Translations under genes and position numbers: made by a program
Shown here: positions 7,467 through 13,874 of the stretch, piece by piece
Layout of the letters: each line of letters begins with the position of its first letter
How positions within the stretch are numbered: position 1 is the first letter of the stretch
Notes under the pieces: generated by a model
What the model saw: only the letters and a program-made list of their open reading frames with translations
The model's database searches: none
Told to the model about the DNA's origin: nothing
Assembly: GCA_005878995.1 (NCBI GenBank)
Contig: VBME01000023.1
Location: 1-19,354, forward strand
Direction of reading: 5' to 3'
From: Methanobacteriota archaeon
GTDB taxonomy: Archaea > Thermoplasmatota > Thermoplasmata > RBG-16-68-12
Length of the DNA: 19,354 nt

Positions 7467-8708
7467 TCACCGGCGACCGGGCCTGGGTCGCCACCGCGAC
7501 GGTCCACCGCCTGATCGGGTTTCCCGCTCGCGACGTGTGCCTTCGTGCCCGCGGACTTTCGGCGGCGGAGGCGCACGGTAGTCGAAGTCCGGCAGAGTGA
7601 CGCGGGGGATCGACTTGCCGAGGGCCCGCTCGATTCCCCGGAGATCCCCTTCGTCGTCCGGCGTCACGAATGTGATCGCCTCGCCGGCGGCCTCCATCCG
7701 GGCCGTCCGACCGACCCGGTGCACGTAGTCCGTGGGGACCGCCGGGACGTCGTAGTTGATGACGTGAGAAATGCCCTCGACATCGATCCCGCGGGCCGCG
7801 ACATCCGTCGCCACGAGGATCTGGTGCCGCCCGCTCCGGAACCCCGCGAGCGCCGTCTCCCGTTGGCTCTGGCTGCGGTCTCCGTGGATCCGAGCGACGT
7901 CGAAACCGGCCGCACCGACTTGGCGGGCCACGCGGTCCGCGCGCCGCTTCGTCCGCACGAAGACGAGGACCGACATCATGTCCTCCCGACCGAGGAGCCG
8001 GACGAGGAGGGCGGTCTTCAGGTGCTGGGGGACCGGGTAGACTTCGTGACGAATCGTCGAGGGAGGCCGATGGGGTGGCGAGACGGAGATGCGGACGGGA
8101 TTGCGCATGATCGTTCTGGAAAGGGCCTCGATCTCGGACGGCATCGTGGCGGAAAACAGGAGCGTCTGGCGGTCTCGCGGAAGGGCGCCAACGATCCGCC
8201 GAACGTCCGGAAGGAATCCCATGTCGAGCATGCGGTCCGCCTCATCGAGGACGAGGACCTCGAGACCGCGGAAGTCCACGTTCCGGCGGGACATGTGGTC
8301 GAGGAGCCGGCCCGGCGTCGCGACCACGACATCGACTCCCGAGCGGAGGGCGTGTTCTTGAGGCGTCATTCCGACGCCGCCGTACACGGCATGGCCGCGG
8401 ATCCGCGTCCCCTTCGCGAGGCCGCGGAGGGCGACTTCAATCTGGGCTGCAAGCTCGCGGGTCGGGGAGAGGACGAGGGCGCGGGTTTTTCCGGGTGATT
8501 GCTTGAGGAACCGCTGAAGGATTGGGAGGAGAAACGCCGCCGTCTTGCCGGAACCGGTCTGGGCCGTCCCGATCACATCCCGGCCAGCAAGGATCGGAGG
8601 AATCGCCTCGCGTTGGATCGGAGTTGGGGTCTCATAGCCAAGCCCGTCGACGGCTCGCACCAGGGCGGGATCCAGGCCGAGATCCGAGAAGGAAGATCGA
8701 TTCTCCAT
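7467..8708 (-). CDS. DEAD-box ATP-dependent RNA helicase
   Basis: The 413-residue protein shows the complete superfamily-2 DEAD set: Q-motif (F7, TPTPIQ ending Q32), motif I AQTGSGKT (49-56), Ia PTREL (82-86), Ib TPGR (131-134), II DEAD (155-158), III SAT (186-188), then IV-VI in the second RecA domain (VFVRTKRRAD, ATDVAARGID, HRVGRTAR). The last 40 or so residues are Arg/Gly/Pro-rich, likely an RNA-binding tail. It remodels RNA or RNA-protein complexes, as in ribosome assembly or decay. I chose ATG 8708 because homology begins there and a TATA-like cttatc lies 26 nt upstream. The in-frame extension to 9173 reads as non-protein. Confidence 0.95.
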   Translation of the reverse strand: MENRSSFSDLGLDPALVRAVDGLGYETPTPIQREAIPPILAGRDVIGTAQTGSGKTAAFLLPILQRFLKQSPGKTRALVLSPTRELAAQIEVALRGLAKGTRIRGHAVYGGVGMTPQEHALRSGVDVVVATPGRLLDHMSRRNVDFRGLEVLVLDEADRMLDMGFLPDVRRIVGALPRDRQTLLFSATMPSEIEALSRTIMRNPVRISVSPPHRPPSTIRHEVYPVPQHLKTALLVRLLGREDMMSVLVFVRTKRRADRVARQVGAAGFDVARIHGDRSQSQRETALAGFRSGRHQILVATDVAARGIDVEGISHVINYDVPAVPTDYVHRVGRTARMEAAGEAITFVTPDDEGDLRGIERALGKSIPRVTLPDFDYRAPPPPKVRGHEGTRRERETRSGGGPSRWRPRPGRR

Positions 8709-8730
8709 CGCGTGCGGTACGGTGTCCCGA

Positions 8731-8738
8731 CGATAAGC
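8731..8738 (-). promoter_or_regulatory. Putative TATA box of the helicase gene
   Basis: The minus strand reads gcttatcg, centred about 26 nt before ATG 8708. This predicts a leaderless mRNA and supports the chosen start. Confidence 0.5.
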
Positions 8739-8862
8739 GTTGCGGAGCTCCGAGCGCGCTGGCCAGGCCTGATCGCCTCGGGCCGCTCCGAAAGACGGGG
8801 CAGGTCCAAACACTGATCCACAAATCCTCAAGCCAAGCTCCGGAGTTTGGGCGAAATCCAAG

Positions 8863-9732
8863 ATGCCCACCGCTACAGATCTTGCTCCCCTCGTGAACGC
8901 GTACACGATTGGCACGGGCCCGACCAAAACGATCTCGATCCCGAACGCCTCCGCGCTCGCTGCTCTCCAGGACGTAACGGTCCCGGGGACTCTCATCAAA
9001 AAGCAAGTTATTGCTCTTAACCCAAGGACCGGGCGCCGACAGGTCTCGCTCGGCGCGCGAGGGGGGACGTACGGCATCGAGACGGACGGCGATCTGCACT
9101 TCTGCCTGGGGGCCCGCCCGCTCCAGCCCCACATCACGTGCGAGCTCCAGAACGCGAAAGCCTGGCTCGCCACGTTTCAATCGGCCGTGGGCCAGCCGAT
9201 CACGGTCGCCGGCTTCTTCCGTTGCCTGTTCGAACATCCGGGTTTCGCCTCGAACGACGACGCTCACATCTTCGAAATCCACCCGGTCCGCGCGATGACC
9301 CTGGCTGGGCAAATCCTACCGTTCAACGTGGACATCCCGGAACAACGGTCGATCCACACCTGGACCTCGCCGCATCCCTTGAACGATCAAGACGGCCGCA
9401 TCCGCGTCGCCTACGACCAAAGCAAGGACACATGGACCTTTGCGAACATGGACGGCAAAGACGAGAATTACGTTCGCGTCGCGGGCCTCGTGAGCAACGT
9501 CAATCTGAACGTGTCCGGCGGTGCGCCGGCAACCTTCACCTTCACGAGCCCCGACATTGGACATCCGATCCAGGCGCTCTGCCTTCAGGGCACGACGGCG
9601 GCGCGGGAATTGCGTCAGCTCACCTCGAATGCGGTCACGATGGTTGCGCTTCGGAACATCGATCTCCAACAAGCGCTCGCCAGTCGGTACGTCATCAATC
9701 TCCTCGCCATCGACATCCGAACCGGAGGATAG
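8863..9732 (+). CDS. Uncharacterised conserved-looking protein with FEIHPVR motif
   Basis: I cannot assign a named family. The 289-residue protein has no signal peptide or TM segment. The first half has DGDLHFCLGARPLQPHITCE, then GFFRCLFEHPGF, NDDAHIFEIHPVRAM and SIHTWTSPHPLNDQD. The His/Asp-rich spacing looks like a beta-barrel or a metal-binding site. The second half contains DENYVRVAGLVSNVNLNV and ends LLAIDIRTGG. ATG 8863 has no clear Shine-Dalgarno and only a weak A/T element upstream. The next gene begins 4 nt after its stop, with its ribosome-binding site inside this gene's last codons, so the two proteins are probably made together. Confidence 0.8.
   Translation: MPTATDLAPLVNAYTIGTGPTKTISIPNASALAALQDVTVPGTLIKKQVIALNPRTGRRQVSLGARGGTYGIETDGDLHFCLGARPLQPHITCELQNAKAWLATFQSAVGQPITVAGFFRCLFEHPGFASNDDAHIFEIHPVRAMTLAGQILPFNVDIPEQRSIHTWTSPHPLNDQDGRIRVAYDQSKDTWTFANMDGKDENYVRVAGLVSNVNLNVSGGAPATFTFTSPDIGHPIQALCLQGTTAARELRQLTSNAVTMVALRNIDLQQALASRYVINLLAIDIRTGG
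9724..9729 (+). promoter_or_regulatory. Shine-Dalgarno site deciding a TTG start
   Basis: GGAGGA at the end of the upstream gene lies 7 nt before TTG 9737 in the correct frame. No ATG or GTG fits as well, so translation probably begins at TTG, coupled to termination at 9730-9732. Confidence 0.6.
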
Positions 9733-9736
9733 TCGT

Positions 9737-10669
9737 TTGACTCTCATCTGCGCGACTCGACTGCTGAAGAACGCTCGACACGTCCAAGCCACGGCCCCCG
9801 AGGTTCTCCCTCGAGTCGAGCCCCTTCAGGGTTTCGGCAGCCGGGTTCCCGACCGCGTCCTTTCGCGGCTCCATACCGCCCTCCGACCCGACGACCTGAA
9901 GGCTTATCCGGAACTCGCGGCCGCCCTCCGGAGGGCCCCGGTCCCGAGGCCTCGGACGGTTGCCACGGAGCCGCTTTTCCAAGGGACGTTCGTTTTCGTC
10001 CAGGTGACGTTCCGCACCTCGTCCGGCTCCGCGGCGGTCGACGCCCGCGATCTCAAGACCGCGATCGCCTACTCGAAGCGCGCGGTCGAACCGATTTCAC
10101 GATATGCGGCACAGTACGGAACGAACCGTCTGGCGGTCTCTCCGTCGGTCATCCTCTTCGAGGCGAGCGTGCCCGGTGGGCAGTACAACGATCAGACGCT
10201 GCAAGGATGGGTCCGTTCCATCGTCGCCCCAGGTGGGCTCCCGACGAACCCGTGCCTCATCATTCTCAATCCACCCGAGGTCGTGAACGCGGATGCTGAC
10301 CCGAGGAAGGGCATCGGAGGGTACCACAATTTCGCGGGCGTCCCGTACATCTTCGTGAATGCGATGGGCAGTGGCTTCACGATTCCGGATCCTGCGAACG
10401 TCTTCGCACTCGCCCTAAGTCATGAAATCGCGGAGACCGCGGTCGATCCACGCGCGGACGGGGTGAACCCGGAGGTCTGCGACCCTTGCGGGCCCAATTG
10501 TCAGACCGTGTGGATCGACTTCTTTGATGAGAAAGGCGCATACCTCCGCACCACTCAGTCGTTCCCTCCGTCCTTCCCGTATGCGTTCTTCATCAACGCA
10601 ATCGTCCGGCCCGAGGCGTCGACGCAGTGTCCGGCTCCGGGCTCCGGATGCAATTACGCTCCTCCGTGA
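9737..10669 (+). CDS. Uncharacterised protein with metallopeptidase-like HEIAE motif
   Basis: This 310-residue protein starts at TTG with a good Shine-Dalgarno at 9724-9729. There is no signal peptide. The recognisable part is ALSHEIAETAVDPRAD (H229, E230, E233) followed by EVCDPCGPNC (C248, C251, C255). SHE-x-x-E-x-x-x-DP followed by a Cys cluster resembles a group of predicted zinc-peptidase-like proteins in which the second His of HExxH is absent. Upstream sit LIILNPPEVVN and GIGGYHNFAGVPYIFVN. Peptidase activity is inference; a non-catalytic metal-binding protein is possible. It is coupled to the gene before it and lies 10 nt before the DUF488 gene. Confidence 0.78.
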   Translation: MTLICATRLLKNARHVQATAPEVLPRVEPLQGFGSRVPDRVLSRLHTALRPDDLKAYPELAAALRRAPVPRPRTVATEPLFQGTFVFVQVTFRTSSGSAAVDARDLKTAIAYSKRAVEPISRYAAQYGTNRLAVSPSVILFEASVPGGQYNDQTLQGWVRSIVAPGGLPTNPCLIILNPPEVVNADADPRKGIGGYHNFAGVPYIFVNAMGSGFTIPDPANVFALALSHEIAETAVDPRADGVNPEVCDPCGPNCQTVWIDFFDEKGAYLRTTQSFPPSFPYAFFINAIVRPEASTQCPAPGSGCNYAPP

Positions 10670-10679
10670 GACGGATGCG

Positions 10680-11237
10680 ATGTCTTCCACTCTGTCCGAC
10701 CGCGATGGTGTGACCATCTGGACCATCGGCCACTCGACCCGCTCGTTCGACGAGTTCCTCCCGCTCCTCACCACGAACCGGATCGAGTTCCTCGCGGATG
10801 TTCGGCACTTCCCCACGTCGCAACGAGCGCCTTGGGCCAAGAAGACCGTCCTCGCCTCCGAAATGAGCGGGAGAGGGATCGAGTACGAGCATCTCGAGGC
10901 GCTCGGCGGGTTCCGCAAGCCGGTACCCAACAGCGTCAACACCGGATGGCGAAACGCAGGGTTCCGGGGCTACGCCGACTACATGGCCACGGCGGAGTTC
11001 GCGACGGCCGTCGAACGCCTCATCGCACGCGCCGCGGCGAAGCGAACCGCGATCATGTGCGCCGAAGCGGTCCCGTGGAAATGCCATCGTTCGCTGCTTT
11101 CGGACAGCCTCCTGGCCCGAGGCGTCCGCGTGATCCACATCCTCTCCGGGGGCAAGACCCAGGAGCACCGGCTCACACCATTCGCGCGCGTCCACGGCGT
11201 CCAGGTCACGTATGCCGGCCCGCGCAAAGCGGCTTAA
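10680..11237 (+). CDS. DUF488 family protein
   Basis: The 185-residue protein matches DUF488: WTIGHSTRSFDEFLPLL at about 14-30, LADVRHFPTS at about 38-47, GYADYM near 97-102, and IMCAEAVPWKCHRSLLSD at about 125-142 with C127, C135 and H136. The conserved DVR, CxE and CHR positions suggest an enzymatic or nucleotide-binding site, but the family's reaction is not established. ATG 10680 was chosen because homology starts within 15 residues and it follows the previous stop by 10 nt, so it probably belongs to the 8863-11237 operon. The last codons overlap the TATA-like element of the next gene. Confidence 0.9.
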   Translation: MSSTLSDRDGVTIWTIGHSTRSFDEFLPLLTTNRIEFLADVRHFPTSQRAPWAKKTVLASEMSGRGIEYEHLEALGGFRKPVPNSVNTGWRNAGFRGYADYMATAEFATAVERLIARAAAKRTAIMCAEAVPWKCHRSLLSDSLLARGVRVIHILSGGKTQEHRLTPFARVHGVQVTYAGPRKAA

Positions 11238-11239
11238 AG
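11232..11239 (+). promoter_or_regulatory. Putative TATA box of the small zinc-ribbon gene
   Basis: The sequence gcttaaag, overlapping the DUF488 stop codon, is centred about 28 nt before ATG 11264 and predicts a leaderless transcript. Confidence 0.45.
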
Positions 11240-11263
11240 TTCGAGGCCGTTGACGCGACGGCA

Positions 11264-11515
11264 ATGGAACGCGAAGTGCGCATCGAAGCCGCCAACGGAA
11301 TCGTGGTTCGCGGCTGGCGGAGCGGGGAAGATGGCCTGTTCCTTCGCGTCCGGGGACAGGGCGACGAAGTCCGCCTGGTCTGCCGATGCGGTCGCAGCCA
11401 TTGGATCATAAGGGAGCAGTCTGCTTCGGGACGTGCCTCGCTGCTCGTGACCTGTCACACCTGCGGCACGAGAGGCTCCTTCGTCATGGAAGGCGTGACC
11501 TTGCCGGCTCCATGA
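11264..11515 (+). CDS. Small zinc-ribbon-like protein
   Basis: This 83-residue protein is not one I recognise by name. Two cysteine pairs, VCRCG (C40, C42) and TCHTCG (C64, C67), are separated by 21 residues with beta-strand-like sequence, consistent with one zinc-ribbon fold. H46 and H65 are nearby. There is no TM or signal. A TATA-like box 28 nt before ATG 11264 supports this start, although the same frame is open further upstream inside the DUF488 gene. Its stop is 6 nt from the convergent SDR stop. A nucleic-acid or protein-binding role is possible but unproven. Confidence 0.7.
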   Translation: MEREVRIEAANGIVVRGWRSGEDGLFLRVRGQGDEVRLVCRCGRSHWIIREQSASGRASLLVTCHTCGTRGSFVMEGVTLPAP

Positions 11516-11521
11516 TTCGAG

Positions 11522-12289
11522 CTATCGGAGCGCGTACCCGCCGTCCACGACGATCGTTTGTCCCGTGACGTAGGATGCGTCGTCCGAAGCGAGGAAAGCG
11601 ACGACCTTCGCGACTTCCTCCGGCGTCCCCCACCGTTTCAGAGCCGGCTCCTGCGCGAGAGCGGCGCGGTCCGCGGCCTTCGTCCCGCGGCGGGTCGCCT
11701 CCGAGCCGATGCTCCCCAGCGCGAGCGCGTTCACGCGAATCCCCTTCGGCCCATAGACCAGCGCGAGGGCCCGGGCCAAGGCCAGAATTCCGGCCTTCGC
11801 GACGAGATACGGAATCCCGACCGTGTCGCCCGTCAAGGCGGGCGTCGATCCGATGAGGATGATACTTCCGCGCCGCGCCTTGACCATGGAAGGCAAGAGC
11901 GCTTGGCACACAAAGATCGATCCGAGCAAGTCGATGTCGAGGGGGGCGCGCACCTCGGCGGGTGCGAGGGCGACGTACTCCTTGTACCACTCCTCGTCCC
12001 GGAATGGATGACCCGCGAAACATGCGCCGATATCGAGACGTCCGAACGATTTCAATGCGTCCCCGACGAGCCTCTTGCAATCCGGCGGGTTCGATACGTC
12101 CGCTTTGACCGCGATGGCTTTGTGACCGAGTTCCTCGATGGCACGGACAGCCGACTCGGCGGCCTCTTTCCCTCGGTTGTACTGCACCGCGACGTCGGCC
12201 CCCTCCTTGGCGAACTCCAACGCGGCCGCGCGTCCAATCCCCCCGCTGCCGCCCGTCACGAGGGCTGCGCGGCCGTCGAGACGACCCAC
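11522..12289 (-). CDS. Short-chain dehydrogenase/reductase (SDR)
   Basis: This 255-residue classical SDR uses NAD(P)H to oxidise or reduce a carbonyl/hydroxyl substrate. It has the cofactor motif TGGSGGIG (12-19), catalytic S148 (IGSTPA), Y161 and K165 (YLVAK), and the C-terminal YVTGQTIVVDGGYALR typical of FabG-like enzymes. The NNAG motif is altered to ACFAG, and the catalytic-tetrad Asn appears to be Asp120 (DIDLLG). I chose GTG 12289 because homology begins at once (VGRLDGRAALVTGG) and a TATA-like atttatta lies 27 nt upstream. An in-frame extension to 12382 would run over that promoter. Substrate unknown. Confidence 0.92.
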   Translation of the reverse strand: MGRLDGRAALVTGGSGGIGRAAALEFAKEGADVAVQYNRGKEAAESAVRAIEELGHKAIAVKADVSNPPDCKRLVGDALKSFGRLDIGACFAGHPFRDEEWYKEYVALAPAEVRAPLDIDLLGSIFVCQALLPSMVKARRGSIILIGSTPALTGDTVGIPYLVAKAGILALARALALVYGPKGIRVNALALGSIGSEATRRGTKAADRAALAQEPALKRWGTPEEVAKVVAFLASDDASYVTGQTIVVDGGYALR

Positions 12290-12312
12290 GACGGCCCGAC
12301 CCGCACGGAGCG

Positions 12313-12320
12313 TAATAAAT
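12313..12320 (-). promoter_or_regulatory. Putative TATA box of the SDR gene
   Basis: The minus strand reads atttatta, about 27 nt before GTG 12289. It is one of the clearest TATA-like elements in the window and supports a leaderless GTG start. Confidence 0.6.
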
Positions 12321-12367
12321 CCTCGGACTCCGATCACGGGGCGGTCGAGCCGACCGGGCGAACAGTG

Positions 12368-12376
12368 AGATATACT
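12368..12376 (+). promoter_or_regulatory. Putative TATA box of the 6-TM protein gene
   Basis: The sequence agatatact is centred about 29 nt before ATG 12401, with about 50 bp between it and the divergent SDR TATA box, so regulation of the two could be linked. Confidence 0.5.
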
Positions 12377-12400
12377 CGGCAAAGCGTCCGGAGTCCGGCC

Positions 12401-13021
12401 ATGCGTCCCCCCGTCCGGATCTCCACGGAGTTTGCGTTTCTCCTGTCCGGTGTTTTCATCATGCTCGTCGCTTGGGCCCTTAACCTAATCGGAGTCCTCG
12501 CGGGCCAGACGAGCTCGGGTCACGGCGTGAGCGACGTTTACCTTTGGCTCATCCTCATGTTCCAAGGGCTCGCATTCTCCACGATGGGCGTCGTCGGTTC
12601 GAACTACCGCGAGCTCATGGCGAACCCGGTCCTCAGGAAGCGATACCTCGTCGGATTTCTCCTCATCGCGGACGGAGGGCTCCACCTGCTCGCGCTGAAT
12701 CAACACCTCGATAACGTAGCGGCCGCGGCGTTTTTCGCGATTGTTTCCCCCGTGCAGATCGTTGGCGGAATCGTGTTCCAGTTCCTCCCCCGCGGACTCG
12801 ACCGCGCGTGGCTTCTCTTCACGGCCTTCTTGATCGCCGCCTTCGTCGTCACCCGGACCGTTCCGATCTGGCCAATCGGCTACGTGGAGGACGTCGACCC
12901 TCTCGGGCTGTTCTCAAAGCTGGTCGAACTCGGCACCGTCGTGATCCTCGTCTCCCTCGTTCGTGCCGATCGCCTGGCGAAGACGACTCGTTCTTCCTCG
13001 TTGCCGGTCAACGGCCAGTGA
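12401..13021 (+). CDS. Uncharacterised six-TM membrane protein
   Basis: I do not recognise this 206-residue protein. Hydrophobic segments lie at about 10-34, 46-66, 82-102, 107-128, 136-154 and 166-187, giving six TM helices with a short basic C-terminal tail. LHLLALNQHLDN (H95, H102) places two His near the end of TM3; a metal or heme role is speculation. ATG 12401 is preceded by a TATA-like element at leaderless spacing. A much longer in-frame reading back to 11558 is antisense to the SDR and rejected. It converges on the oxidase operon. Confidence 0.78.
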   Translation: MRPPVRISTEFAFLLSGVFIMLVAWALNLIGVLAGQTSSGHGVSDVYLWLILMFQGLAFSTMGVVGSNYRELMANPVLRKRYLVGFLLIADGGLHLLALNQHLDNVAAAAFFAIVSPVQIVGGIVFQFLPRGLDRAWLLFTAFLIAAFVVTRTVPIWPIGYVEDVDPLGLFSKLVELGTVVILVSLVRADRLAKTTRSSSLPVNGQ

Positions 13022-13108
13022 TCGCCGTTGTCTCGGCCGCGCGGGACGCAACGCGGCACTTCAGACGAGTTGGCCCACGAATCGTCGGGGATCTTGCATC
13101 TGGAAGAG

Positions 13109-13570
13109 CTAGCACGACGCGTGGCACAAGAACGGCGCGATCATGCCCTTCTGCCGGTGGCCGGACACGGGACAAATATAGTAGAAGTCCCCGAGCTGGC
13201 TGAGATTGATCTTGACTTGCCGGACTTCGCCGGGAGTGAGGAGATCCGTTTTGTTCAAACCGCCGAGAAATGCCCCAGCCGTGGAAATAATCTGGAATCC
13301 GTGGAAATTTATGCCGGTGTTCTTCAGCGTAATCGTGACGGTCCCGTTGACCGCGCAGATGGTGGGACCGCCCTTGGCGAACTGATTGAAGCCCCACTCG
13401 TGCTCGCTGAGCTGGACGTTCGCCCCGGTGAGGATCGCTCCGCCTCCGAGCTGAAGGGCGGGCGGGAATACGAGGTTCGTCCAGATGAGGCCGATCCACG
13501 CGAGCCCCACGAGACCGGCTACGATTCCTGCGGCCACATCGATCCGGAACGGTTTCTTCGTCAACCTCAA
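13109..13570 (-). CDS. Membrane-anchored type-1 (blue) copper protein, last gene of the oxidase operon
   Basis: The 153-residue protein has one N-terminal TM helix (about 12-35), then a cupredoxin domain facing outside. The type-1 copper ligands are H90 (NFHGFQI), C133, H138 and M143 (C-x4-H-x4-M within ICPVSGHRQKGM). It lacks the CxxxC of CuA, so it is not a second subunit II. Position as last gene of the oxidase operon suggests it delivers electrons to the CuA site, as sulfocyanin-type proteins do in some archaea. The start is TTG 13570 with a GGGAGG Shine-Dalgarno directly after the upstream stop (13578-13580). The odd C-terminus CHASC adds two cysteines. Confidence 0.85.
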   Translation of the reverse strand: MRLTKKPFRIDVAAGIVAGLVGLAWIGLIWTNLVFPPALQLGGGAILTGANVQLSEHEWGFNQFAKGGPTICAVNGTVTITLKNTGINFHGFQIISTAGAFLGGLNKTDLLTPGEVRQVKINLSQLGDFYYICPVSGHRQKGMIAPFLCHASC

Positions 13571-13577
13571 TTCCTCC

Positions 13578-13871
13578 CTAGGGAAGCGAACCGTGGTGCG
13601 GCATCACCACGGAGTAAAGCAAGGCAATGAACAGAGGGACGACGGTGAGGAGCGAGATCGCGGCGAAGACCGCGACGGGGCGCGGACCGTACCGTCCGTG
13701 CATGTACACGAGGAAAATGAAGAACGCCTGGAGGGAAGCGATCGCGATAATCGCGGCTCCCGCGAAGGCGCCTAGAATGCTCCCGTCGACCGCGATGAGC
13801 AACTCGACGATCAGCCCCAGCATGAGAATGCCATACACCGCGGCGTACTTCGTTTCATCGATCAACGTCAC
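13578..13871 (-). CDS. Small 3-TM cytochrome oxidase subunit IV-like protein
   Basis: This 97-residue protein has three TM helices (about 11-30, 34-55, 65-88) and the sequence QAFFIFLVYMHGRYGPRPVA. That matches the layout of prokaryotic cytochrome c/quinol oxidase subunit IV (CtaF/CyoD-like), an accessory subunit packing against subunits I/III. It starts at GTG 13871, 3 nt after the fused subunit I+III stop, and ends 7 nt before the blue-copper gene. Sequence identity in this family is low, so the assignment rests mainly on size, topology and operon position. Confidence 0.75.
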   Translation of the reverse strand: MTLIDETKYAAVYGILMLGLIVELLIAVDGSILGAFAGAAIIAIASLQAFFIFLVYMHGRYGPRPVAVFAAISLLTVVPLFIALLYSVVMPHHGSLP

Positions 13872-13874
13872 CCC

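Noticed and set aside
8709..9173. N-terminal extension of the DEAD-box helicase frame
   Set aside because: Homology begins exactly at the Met encoded at 8708, a TATA-like box lies 26 nt upstream, and the extension overlaps the opposite-strand gene at 8863 with sequence that does not look like protein.
11558..12400. Upstream extension of the 6-TM protein to 487 codons
   Set aside because: The extra part is antisense to the SDR gene and highly charged. The start at 12401 has its own TATA-like box at the correct spacing.
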